From NCBI GenBank assembly GCA_964481835.1, contig CAYZTT010000003.1, positions 1 to 48,751 of the forward strand: DNA of 48,751 bases, given 5' to 3'. Below, piece after piece: positions 6,402 through 13,143 of the stretch. The DNA is from JABIBT01 sp964481835. GTDB taxonomy: Archaea > Nanobdellota > Nanobdellia > SCGC-AAA011-G17 > PNOQ01. The position numbers and the translations under genes were made by a program. The notes under the pieces were generated by a model that searched no databases, was not told the origin of the DNA, and was given only the letters and a program-made list of their open reading frames with translations. Every line of letters begins with the position of its first letter. The first letter of the stretch is position 1.

Positions 6402-7108
6402 TTTTTTATTGTTATATCGATCTCCTCAAATGGTTTGTCTTGATAAATGTGTATCTTTTTTTGGTTGTCCAAATGTAATAATGGGATGAATGTATATATG
6501 ACATCCTCCTTCCCTTGTGAAGGAAGTAGTTGTGTAAATGTAACTTTATTTTCTTTTTTTAAAAAACTTCTTATTTTTTCATAGATATCTTTGATCTTAT
6601 CTCCAAGATCTATCTTTTTTTCTGGAACTTTTATATGGTCTGGAACTTCTGCTTCTCGAATGTATCTTTGTTTTCTTCTTTTTTCTACTTCCAATGCCCT
6701 TTCTAATGCGAAAACTAAATCGTTTACAGAAACCTTTCTCTTTCTTGTCTGCGGAGTTTTTATAGTTAGCTTTGGATTTACTAATCTTTCTTGTTCTTCT
6801 TGTATGAAATCTCCTGGATCTTCTAATTCTTCGTGCTCATATAATAGGCTATCAAAGGCAGCCATGTTTTCATTCAATAATTTATCCGACTTTATTTTTA
6901 ATAATAGTGAGGCCGCTAAAATTACCTTCCCAGATAGAGAGAAATTGATTTCTTGAAGCTTTTTTACAATCTCAATATATTTTTGAGTTAGAATAGATAT
7001 ATCTATGTCCCAGGGGTTCATCTTTTCAGTTTTAATTAGATCGAAAAGAATAGTTTGCCATGTAATTTCATCCTCTTTTAGGAGCATATCTAAGATCTGG
7101 TCTTGCAT
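6398..7108 (-). CDS. scpA: Segregation and condensation protein A (ScpA kleisin)
   Basis: A 236-residue kleisin-type subunit that in bacteria and some archaea bridges SMC heads in chromosome organisation. The N-terminal segment with DLIKTEKMNPWDIDI and ILAASLLLKIKSDKLL is the classic ScpA signature. The C-terminal part (about 140-230) ends in a winged-helix-like fold with VTFTQLLPSQGKEDVIYTFIPLLHL. The length is usual. No ScpB follows; two small membrane genes do. A TATA box (7144-7155) lies about 40 bases upstream of the ATG. Confidence 0.9.
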   Translation of the reverse strand: MQDQILDMLLKEDEITWQTILFDLIKTEKMNPWDIDISILTQKYIEIVKKLQEINFSLSGKVILAASLLLKIKSDKLLNENMAAFDSLLYEHEELEDPGDFIQEEQERLVNPKLTIKTPQTRKRKVSVNDLVFALERALEVEKRRKQRYIREAEVPDHIKVPEKKIDLGDKIKDIYEKIRSFLKKENKVTFTQLLPSQGKEDVIYTFIPLLHLDNQKKIHIYQDKPFEEIDITIKK

Positions 7109-7143
7109 AGGAGAATTAGCTATTGGGGATTATTAAAGTTTGT

Positions 7144-7155
7144 GATTATAAACCC
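7144..7155 (-). promoter_or_regulatory. scpA promoter
   Basis: Read on the minus strand, GGGTTTATAATC gives a TATA box about 36-45 bases before the scpA ATG. It overlaps the edge of the base-paired element at 7153-7210. Confidence 0.45.
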
Positions 7156-7210
7156 TGGGCAAGTCCCTCCGAAAAGGCACGCGGATGCGTTGTTTAAGAC
7201 TCGCCTGGGG
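7153..7210. ncRNA. Strongly base-paired element, possible structured RNA
   Basis: This GC-richer island in an AT-rich intergenic region can fold into a long terminal helix: CCCTGGGC-A-AGTC (7153-7165) against GACT-C-GCCTGGGG (7198-7210), with one A/C mismatch and G-U pairs. It encloses a hairpin ACGC-GGAT-GCGT (7179-7190) and a possible CCT...AGG hairpin, so a three-way junction. G-U pairs on the plus strand suggest plus-strand RNA with a TATTAAAG box about 20 bases upstream. The minus strand also has a TATAAAT box at 7246-7253. I recognise neither tRNA, 5S, H/ACA nor a known riboswitch. Confidence 0.4.
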
Positions 7211-7291
7211 AAAAAGAGGTGATATAATAAAAGTAGTAAATCAGTTATTTATAAATCTTTCGGTATTTGCTACTCTGGAATGGTTACAGAA

Positions 7292-7486
7292 TTATTCGGC
7301 CTTTTTGGCCTTCATTTCCACATAATGGCACTTTCCACAGTATAATCTATCCTTGTGTTCTGCTAAAAACACACCAGATCCACATTTTGGGCAGCTAGGC
7401 TTTCTAGAGATCTTTCCGTCTTTTATCTCGTATTTAGCGTATTTCTTACTCGTTAGCTTGTTCTTCGGTTTTGCTTTCTTTGCCAT
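7292..7486 (-). CDS. rps27ae: 30S ribosomal protein S27ae (eS31)
   Basis: 64 residues with a basic N-terminus and a C4 zinc ribbon: Cys32-x2-Cys35 (CPKC) and Cys50-x2-Cys53 (CGKC). This is the archaeal form without ubiquitin. Its ATG lies 41 bases inside the 3' end of the S24e gene in another frame. No internal start is available, so the overlap appears real and unusually long for this operon. Confidence 0.93.
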   Translation of the reverse strand: MAKKAKPKNKLTSKKYAKYEIKDGKISRKPSCPKCGSGVFLAEHKDRLYCGKCHYVEMKAKKAE

Positions 7487-7808
7487 CTTCTTTTACTTCT
7501 TCCTTTGGTTTTTCAGCAGGCTTTTCTTCAGCTTTTGGAGCTTCTTCTTTTTTAGGCTCTTCATACTTTTCTAATTTTTTTAGTTCTTCAAGATTATTAT
7601 ATGCGTATGCTTTAATTTTCGAGGTACCTTCTCCGTATTGAGTGTAGATCTCTTTTATGACCACTAGATTTTCATCTGCTTTTAGTTCTGTTGCTACTGC
7701 CTTTTTTATCTCACTTGTTTTTGGAGTAGGTTTTCCAATGTGTGGAAACACTGCCATAAGCTCAGTTCTGTCAATTAAATTTGATTTTTCTTTAGAAATG
7801 ATTTTCAT
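7446..7808 (-). CDS. rps24e: 30S ribosomal protein S24e (eS24)
   Basis: A 120-residue small-subunit protein. The family core covers about 1-88, with NLIDRTELMAVFPHIGKPTPKTSEIKKAVA and a conserved IYTQYGEGTSKIKAYAY block. The C-terminal ~32 residues are a Lys/Glu/Pro low-complexity tail, a feature shared with S6e in this genome. It lies between Spt4 and S27ae, the normal archaeal order, and overlaps S27ae by 41 bases. Confidence 0.93.
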   Translation of the reverse strand: MKIISKEKSNLIDRTELMAVFPHIGKPTPKTSEIKKAVATELKADENLVVIKEIYTQYGEGTSKIKAYAYNNLEELKKLEKYEEPKKEEAPKAEEKPAEKPKEEVKEDGKESKTEEQANE

Positions 7809-7809
7809 T

Positions 7810-7992
7810 TTACGTTTTTATTGCATATTCTCCTTTTACTTTAATCCCTGTTTTTTCAGCTATCTCTGATTTTTCTGCGTTGATAATTATGATTTTGCCC
7901 TTCCATGAATCTGTAGATTGTGCATTATCGCAAGCAGGACATTTTTGCCCTTCATATAAAAATTTACATGCCTTACAAGCTTTTTTTGCCAT
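7810..7992 (-). CDS. spt4: Transcription elongation factor Spt4 (RpoE'')
   Basis: A 60-residue zinc-finger partner of Spt5 that binds the RNA polymerase clamp and aids processivity. Cys6-x2-Cys9 and Cys18-x2-Cys21 form the zinc site, and SWKGKIIIINAEKSEIAEKTGIK is the standard Spt4 core. Its start overlaps the Rpo7 stop (TAATG), so both are co-translated. The order Rpo7-Spt4-S24e-S27ae is conserved in archaea. Confidence 0.95.
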   Translation of the reverse strand: MAKKACKACKFLYEGQKCPACDNAQSTDSWKGKIIIINAEKSEIAEKTGIKVKGEYAIKT

Positions 7993-8552
7993 TATTTTTT
8001 ACCTTTTTCCTTTTGTTTTTTTAACTCTTCTTCAACCCATTTTAGGTTTCCTAGCAAAGGTTGTCTCATTGTTAGACCTATCTTTGGATTGTTTGCCTCT
8101 TTGTATGAAACTGCAATTATTCTTGATCTGCAAATATCATTTACCTTTAATACTCTTTTGGATTCTTTTCCAGTTAGTACATTTTCTTTACTGAATGAAA
8201 CGTAATCGTCCATTGTTTGAGATACGTGAATCATTCCATCAATTGGGCCAATCTCTATGAAGGCACCAAAGTCTGTGATCTCTGAGATTTTACCAAGCAA
8301 TACTTCTTGTAACTCAGGGATGAATGTGAATATACTGAATGTGGTCTCGTAGTGTGCAGCACCGTCTCCAGGAATTATAATTCCCTCTCCGATTTTGTCT
8401 ATTTGTTTTATCCCAATTACGAAACCTAGTTCTTCTGAGACGTAGCCCTCAAATTTCTCATTTAGGCTTTTTAGGACGGATCCATTTACGTCTTCTTTGA
8501 ATAAGTTTGGAGGCACTCTTATGTGCTCTTTTAATTTAACTTCGTAAAACAT
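7992..8552 (-). CDS. rpo7: DNA-directed RNA polymerase subunit Rpo7 (RpoE')
   Basis: A 186-residue subunit of the RNA polymerase stalk, homologous to eukaryotic RPB7. An N-terminal RNP-like tip domain (about 1-78, MFYEVKLKEHIRVPP at the start) is followed by an S1 RNA-binding domain (about 82-165, LLGKISEITDFGAFIEIGPIDGMIHVSQ). It forms the first gene of the Rpo7-Spt4-S24e-S27ae unit, with a strong TATA box 25-40 bases upstream. The C-terminus is a Lys/Glu-rich tail. Confidence 0.96.
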   Translation of the reverse strand: MFYEVKLKEHIRVPPNLFKEDVNGSVLKSLNEKFEGYVSEELGFVIGIKQIDKIGEGIIIPGDGAAHYETTFSIFTFIPELQEVLLGKISEITDFGAFIEIGPIDGMIHVSQTMDDYVSFSKENVLTGKESKRVLKVNDICRSRIIAVSYKEANNPKIGLTMRQPLLGNLKWVEEELKKQKEKGKK

Positions 8553-8575
8553 TTTGCTAGTTTTTTGGGGAGAAG

Positions 8576-8595
8576 TTTGGTTTATAAAGGTTTTT
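8576..8595 (-). promoter_or_regulatory. Promoter of the rpo7 operon
   Basis: Minus-strand ACCTTTATAAACC gives a clear TATA box 25-40 bases before the rpo7 ATG. It lies between rpo7 and the stop of the sialidase gene. Confidence 0.65.
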
Positions 8596-8597
8596 GT

Positions 8598-9746
8598 TTA
8601 TATTGCTTTTAAGTTATTGAGGTAATTAATAGTGCTTCGGGATTCTAGGTATTTAAGGTCAAGTCTTGTAAAGGAGATATAGTTGTATTCATCCCTTTCC
8701 CAGAGTATGCCAATTGTTTTGTCTGAGAGTATCGTCAAATCTGAATATGCGGCAGGTTCGAGGGCAACCATTAGTTCTTTGGGGAAGGTTTCTCCTTCAT
8801 CATAGCTAATTTTGGCTACTAGGTTGTTCCTTTCAGGACCTTTGGGTCCAGACCAAATAATTCGATCTCGATCATCATTCTCTGCTTTAAGTGTTAACCT
8901 TTCAATAGAAGAACTGCATGCAATGGCTTTCCTACTTTGGAATGCTTCTGACCAGGTCTCGCCCCTATCGTCACTAATTGCTTGTAACCTGATATTTCCG
9001 GATACCTGGCGTATATCCATGAGGATTCGACCGTCGTTTAATTCGACTAACTGATTTTCATTTCCTTGATGGCCTCTGGGAACAAATTCTCCCCTGTGCC
9101 AAGTTTCTCCATGATCATCACTGTAAATGGTAAATATATTGTAGGGGGTTTTCCAAGCAGGAAATAGTAATCGTCCATCACTAGTTTGTATGGCCCCCCC
9201 GGGCCCGATTATACTAGAATTCCAATTCCCATCTTCCATGTCCCTAGAAATATTTGTTAAATCGATTTGACTTGACCACGTCAATCCATTGTCTTCGCTG
9301 AAACGTGCAATGGTCTTTAGATCATCTGTCTTTGGTCTTGATGTAAGTGTGCTTTTGCCTGGCTTAGATTGATAATACAACACCCAAACTTTGTTGGTTT
9401 CTTTATCCACAAGTGTTGTAGGATTGGCGGCAGACCAAGCTTCGCCGGGGTCATCGATAACTTCCATTTTTGACCAGCTTTTTCCACTATCTGTACTTCT
9501 TTTTAGGACAAGATCAACATCTTGCTGACCAAATCCCGGATCTTGGCGACCATATTTGCGTGCCTCGGCAAAAGCAAGAAGCGTTCCGTCTGGGGCAGTT
9601 TCAATTGCAGGAATACGATAAAACCAGTACCCTTCCCCCGCAGTATAGACATCGACTTGTTCAACTAAAGAGGGCTGTTGGTTGGTAAGAATTGTGCTTA
9701 CTATTATTAGAATCAATATTATAAAAGCGAATGCAAATTTTTTCAT
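8598..9746 (-). CDS. Secreted exo-alpha-sialidase (GH33-like)
   Basis: A 382-residue six-bladed beta-propeller hydrolase predicted to remove terminal sialic acids. An N-terminal hydrophobic signal or anchor (about 4-20) is followed by the RIP motif with Arg44 (YRIP), FAEAR (Arg63) and RQDPGFGQQD, whose Asp69 is the likely acid. Asp-boxes are STDSGKSW (84-91), SEDNGLTW, SDDHGETW and SDDRGETW, plus a degenerate SYDEGETF. GPGGAIQ, CSSSIERL, YSDLTIL and GILWER are typical of bacterial family members. It ends three codons before the PIN gene stop on the same strand. Sialidases are uncommon in archaea, so lateral gain from bacteria is likely (inference). The target glycan is unknown. Confidence 0.85.
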   Translation of the reverse strand: MKKFAFAFIILILIIVSTILTNQQPSLVEQVDVYTAGEGYWFYRIPAIETAPDGTLLAFAEARKYGRQDPGFGQQDVDLVLKRSTDSGKSWSKMEVIDDPGEAWSAANPTTLVDKETNKVWVLYYQSKPGKSTLTSRPKTDDLKTIARFSEDNGLTWSSQIDLTNISRDMEDGNWNSSIIGPGGAIQTSDGRLLFPAWKTPYNIFTIYSDDHGETWHRGEFVPRGHQGNENQLVELNDGRILMDIRQVSGNIRLQAISDDRGETWSEAFQSRKAIACSSSIERLTLKAENDDRDRIIWSGPKGPERNNLVAKISYDEGETFPKELMVALEPAAYSDLTILSDKTIGILWERDEYNYISFTRLDLKYLESRSTINYLNNLKAI

Positions 9747-10072
9747 TTTATATATTTCTTTTGCCTTATTGTTATTGTTTTTATTTGTTTTTCTTTTAGT
9801 TGTTTTTTTAGTTTCTTATCTTGAGTTGCTACTGAATCTTCCTTTGTTGCTTTTTCGAGAATTAGGTCGTCTACTATTTTATTGCCTTTCGTTTTTATTA
9901 TTTTAAATTTCTTTAATTTTGTTAGTTTTATGGCAGCTTTTGCGTTTAGATTGTTTACTTTTTTTAGTTCGTCTAGAGTTTTGTCTATTATTGTAGGATT
10001 TTTTATTTCTTCTATATTTATTTTGTATTTGATTACGTTTATTAGGAAATCCGTGTCTAGTATTGTTTTCAT
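9743..10072 (-). CDS. PIN-domain protein (Fcf1/VapC9-like)
   Basis: A 109-residue PIN-fold nuclease candidate. Putative acidic metal ligands are Asp6/Asp8 (ILDTDFLI), Glu35 (TLDELKK), Asp68/Asp69 and Asp85 (ATQDKKL). VATQDKKLKKQLKEKQIKTI is the usual ending of archaeal Fcf1-like PINs, which are linked to rRNA processing, but VapC toxins share the fold. No antitoxin gene is adjacent, which favours a housekeeping RNase. Its stop overlaps the sialidase start by four bases. The protein is very Lys-rich. Confidence 0.8.
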   Translation of the reverse strand: MKTILDTDFLINVIKYKINIEEIKNPTIIDKTLDELKKVNNLNAKAAIKLTKLKKFKIIKTKGNKIVDDLILEKATKEDSVATQDKKLKKQLKEKQIKTITIRQKKYIK

Positions 10073-10120
10073 GTTCTTGATTTAGGAAACGTTTTTAAAT
10101 ATCTTTTTGTTTTTATTTAT

Positions 10121-11314
10121 ATGAAAAAAGAAGTGATTTTCTTGATATTCCTAGTTATTTGTATGCCTATATCTAATGCGAAGGTTTTGGAGATTCCTAA
10201 TGTCGGGGACAACGAAGAACCCGAACCCTTGAGAGACAGTATTGGAGTTAAGAAATTTGTTTACGCAGGGAATAATATTGTTGCTTCTGTTAAAGATTCT
10301 GAAATAAAATATTATCATAATGGTAGATTAAGTAATAGATTGACAACCAATTCGGCGGGGAATTTGCAAAAATTTAAATCGCTACCCTTTGGCCAGAAAG
10401 TTTCGAATTCCGGGGTAGATTACCCATTTACTGGAAAAGAGGAGGATGAAAGCTCTTTGTATTATTTTGGAGCCAGATATTATGATGATAATTTAGGGAG
10501 GTTTATAAGTGTGGATCCTGTTGAAGAAAATCATGCATATGCGTATGTGGAGAACAATCCAATGAATAAAATAGATCCAAATGGAATGGAAAGCTGGACA
10601 TTGAATCAGCAGAACATATTTGAGGAGCCGCCGGCATGGGTTGGCGAGAAAGTTGGAGAGGTAATATATAATTCTTTGTGGGGGGATGTTAGAGATACTA
10701 ATTCAGAGATAAGATTTTATAATCTCCCTTTTGATGCTTATGGTTTTTCTAACTCTGGAACCGGGGGGGCTTGGGTAGACTTTGGAAGTGGAAATTTGGT
10801 TAATGGCATGGGGATCCATATGTATGAAGATATTGATTTAAGGAGAATGGCGGGAGAATTAAGCTATTTAGAAGATTTGAATGAGAATAAGGAAGAGATT
10901 GCAATTTCGACGATACTTGCCTTGGCAGCGTATGGTATTGCTGCCTCTCCCAGAGGGGTAAAACCTGGAGGGAATTCGCTGAAGGTGGATATTTCCAAAG
11001 CTAATCGGCAAAGTGGTTCTTGGCTTAAAGGCGATTGTCCAAATAGAGTTCCGCCTTGTCAAAATGCCCGATGTACAGATCAAGCGATGCGTTCGGGGGA
11101 ACTCAATGCAAATTCGGGGGGAGGATATAGTCCGCAGGCCAGATATGCTTCTAGGCATGCCCAAAAGATTGCGACAGAGTGTTTTGAGAGTGGAGTTAAT
11201 TGTCCGCTTGCAGGATCATTGGATGAAGCTCTTTCCCTTTTGGAGCAACTAGAGGCACAAGCATATCAACAACAGTTGGCGTTACCTGCTGTTGTGGAGG
11301 GTGTGGAGTTTTAG
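10121..11314 (+). CDS. Secreted short RHS-core protein 1 with unknown C-terminal domain
   Basis: 397 residues. A signal peptide (1-20, cut after NA) is followed by an RHS repeat-associated core (about 45-156) with SLYYFGARYYDDNLGRFIS and a closing NNPMNKIDPNGM. A variable C-terminal region (157-397) follows. Residues 1-156 closely match those of two other proteins here (11384 and 23220), but the C-terminal region does not. That region has one hydrophobic helix (about 262-275), a Cys cluster (GDCPNRVPPCQNARC) and further Cys residues, so disulfides are likely after export. Classical RHS toxins carry long YD-repeat shells; this one has almost none. A toxin role for the C-terminus is inferred from architecture. 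The next gene, 70 bases on, is RHS protein 2. Confidence 0.85.
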   Translation: MKKEVIFLIFLVICMPISNAKVLEIPNVGDNEEPEPLRDSIGVKKFVYAGNNIVASVKDSEIKYYHNGRLSNRLTTNSAGNLQKFKSLPFGQKVSNSGVDYPFTGKEEDESSLYYFGARYYDDNLGRFISVDPVEENHAYAYVENNPMNKIDPNGMESWTLNQQNIFEEPPAWVGEKVGEVIYNSLWGDVRDTNSEIRFYNLPFDAYGFSNSGTGGAWVDFGSGNLVNGMGIHMYEDIDLRRMAGELSYLEDLNENKEEIAISTILALAAYGIAASPRGVKPGGNSLKVDISKANRQSGSWLKGDCPNRVPPCQNARCTDQAMRSGELNANSGGGYSPQARYASRHAQKIATECFESGVNCPLAGSLDEALSLLEQLEAQAYQQQLALPAVVEGVEF

Positions 11315-11383
11315 GTGCCGTTTATTTTGTAGGTTTTTGATAAAGACGTTAACTTTTTATATTCTATATTTCTTTATTGGTTT

Positions 11384-12544
11384 ATGAAAAAAGAAGTGAT
11401 TTTATTAGTGTTTTTTATCTGTATACCTATTTCTTATGCAGAGGTTATTGATATTCCAGAAACAGGCATGCCTCCTGGTTCGGAAGGGAGATTTGGAACT
11501 ACTAGGTTTGTTTATGCTGGGAATGATATTGTTGCTAGTATCCATGATTCCTATACAAGATACTTTCATCGAGATAGATTGAGTAATAGATTGTTGACTG
11601 GTTCGGTTGATGAAGATATTAGGATGTTTAAGTCGCTGCCTTTTGGGCAAGAAATTGAGAACCAAGAAATAAGTTATCCATTCACTGGAAAAGAGGAAGA
11701 TGAAAGTTCTTTGTATTATTTTGGTGCTAGATACTATGATGACAATTTAGGGAGATTTACTGGCGCAGATCCTGTTTTGGAGAATCATGCTTATTCGTAT
11801 GTTAGAAATAACCCAATGAACCTTATTGATCCTACCGGGATGGATGATAGCAAGGCAAATAAAGTGGAATCCCTGTATTTTTATTCTGTAGATACCTCTG
11901 GGATTTCAAGATACCGGCCCATAGACATGAATCCTCTTTTTATAGATACTTTTGCGACTGATCCTTCAGACACAACTAATATGCGCAGATTTGAAGATTA
12001 TTTAGATTCTATGATTGTCGCAGCTTCTCAAGACACTACTGGGGGCGGGGGCCAATTTGGAGTGGCGGATAGATCTGATTATTATTCTGCTATCTATTTA
12101 GCCGAACCAGATACATTGCATGCAGTTTCTTCATATGATCTTAGTGCAATCCCCATTATTGTGAAGGAATTTGCTGAACAAAATTCTCCTATTGAAAATC
12201 TTATTATTACATTTCATGGCATGCCACTTGATTCGATATGGCAGGCCAATTCAGGCATTGCACAAGATTATGCAGTCTTTGCACAAGCTTCGGATAGTAC
12301 CGCATCCCTTTATTCTGCGGAATCTATGAATGAGATTTTCTTTAACATTGATCCTGCACACCTTGCAGACAATTCTAGGATAATATTTGGGACATGTTAT
12401 GGTTCCTTTTGTGTTGATTCTCAAGCAATCGCAGATTCATTAGATACATCTGTTTATACTGCCACTAGTACTGTTACTGAGAACATACTTATTTATCCCA
12501 CATTAGTTTGGGGAAATTATGATCGGTATCATCCTAAAAATTAG
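11384..12544 (+). CDS. Secreted short RHS-core protein 2 with caspase-like C-terminus
   Basis: 386 residues: signal peptide (1-19), RHS core (about 40-153, same signature), then a distinct C-terminal domain (154-386). That domain shows IENLIITFHG (His278-Gly279) and, about 60 residues later, SRIIFGTCYGSFC (Cys338), then a helix and TATSTV. An HG motif after a hydrophobic strand and a Cys after the next strand is the layout of clan CD (caspase/gingipain-like or DUF4347-like) peptidases. I infer a peptidase effector. Few positive charges and many Asp/Ser/Thr fit an exported domain. It converges with a small secreted gene ending four bases beyond its stop. Confidence 0.85.
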   Translation: MKKEVILLVFFICIPISYAEVIDIPETGMPPGSEGRFGTTRFVYAGNDIVASIHDSYTRYFHRDRLSNRLLTGSVDEDIRMFKSLPFGQEIENQEISYPFTGKEEDESSLYYFGARYYDDNLGRFTGADPVLENHAYSYVRNNPMNLIDPTGMDDSKANKVESLYFYSVDTSGISRYRPIDMNPLFIDTFATDPSDTTNMRRFEDYLDSMIVAASQDTTGGGGQFGVADRSDYYSAIYLAEPDTLHAVSSYDLSAIPIIVKEFAEQNSPIENLIITFHGMPLDSIWQANSGIAQDYAVFAQASDSTASLYSAESMNEIFFNIDPAHLADNSRIIFGTCYGSFCVDSQAIADSLDTSVYTATSTVTENILIYPTLVWGNYDRYHPKN

Positions 12545-12548
12545 ATTA

Positions 12549-12953
12549 TTATTTCAAATCAACCCTTCTGTACTCAGGGGAAAATTCTGCCTTGCCATCT
12601 TCAACATTTACAACGTACTTTATCTCTAATATGAAATCTTGGTCCCCATAAGTTATTTGGTAAAGATATCCTGGATCAGTATCCAATCCGTTTGGGATGC
12701 TATCTAATCTTCCTGTAGCCAATAGACTGTCTAGAGAATCAATTCTTTGTGCTACTTCTTGGCCAAACTCTATTTCATCCATCCTGGTAGCCAAATAGTG
12801 ATTTAGGGCGATTTCAAGGAATAAATCTTCAAAATTAGGGCATTGGGCACTTTGTACTGTTTCTTGTGTGCTTGGTGCTGAAATTGCGGGAGAAGCTATC
12901 CCTAGCGCTAAGGTAGATAATGTTAATCTCCCAATTAATGCTCCTTTTTTCAT
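12549..12953 (-). CDS. Small secreted protein, 134 aa, of unknown function
   Basis: A Sec signal peptide (1-25, cut near SPAISA) is followed by a mature domain of about 108 residues. It starts with TQETVQSAQCPNFEDLF and ends beta-rich (YLYQITYGDQDFILEIKYVVNV). It is acidic with one Cys. It lies tail-to-tail with RHS protein 2, four bases apart, so it might be a partner or a periplasm-type immunity factor. That is only a positional guess. The promoter has a TATA box (AGGCTTATAAATAA, 12974-12987) and an upstream GTTACCACTA motif shared with other genes in the window. Confidence 0.65.
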   Translation of the reverse strand: MKKGALIGRLTLSTLALGIASPAISAPSTQETVQSAQCPNFEDLFLEIALNHYLATRMDEIEFGQEVAQRIDSLDSLLATGRLDSIPNGLDTDPGYLYQITYGDQDFILEIKYVVNVEDGKAEFSPEYRRVDLK

Positions 12954-13000
12954 CTTAATCTTGTTTTCTAGGCATTATTTATAAGCCTTTCTATTTGTTG

Positions 13001-13019
13001 TTTATATTAGTGGTAACAC
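13001..13019 (-). promoter_or_regulatory. Recurrent GTTAC-type motif, copy 1
   Basis: Minus-strand GTGTTACCACTAATATAAA sits about 20 bases upstream of the TATA box of the 12549-12953 gene. Related sequences occur at 23141-23170, 25763-25781, 30396-30414 and 43313-43332, each near a promoter. Confidence 0.35.
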
Positions 13020-13051
13020 TTCATTTTTAAGTAAAATCTAAGAAATTGAAT

Positions 13052-13107
13052 TTTGGCTGCAGGGGCCTTGAAATGGCCAAATTCTGGCAGAAAGCTTTAT
13101 AAACAAA
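13052..13107 (+). promoter_or_regulatory. gyrBA promoter with adjacent dyad
   Basis: BRE/TATA AGAAAGCTTTATAAAC (about 13089-13104) drives gyrBA. Just upstream is a partial dyad: TTTTGGC (13051-13057) and GCCAAA (13076-13081) around two GGCC half-sites (13064-13067, 13075-13078). The dyad could be an operator; gyrase genes are often feedback-controlled, but no regulator is known here. Confidence 0.5.
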
Positions 13108-13143
13108 GGGGTATAATTTATAGTACTTTTAGGGGAAATTTGA

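Noticed and set aside
7141..7220. 5S rRNA, tRNA, H/ACA or known riboswitch
   Set aside because: No T-loop, 5S core, ACA box directly after the helix or known riboswitch core was found; left as an unassigned folded element.
9743..10072. VapBC toxin-antitoxin pair
   Set aside because: The PIN protein has no adjacent antitoxin gene, and its ending is closer to Fcf1-like housekeeping PINs.
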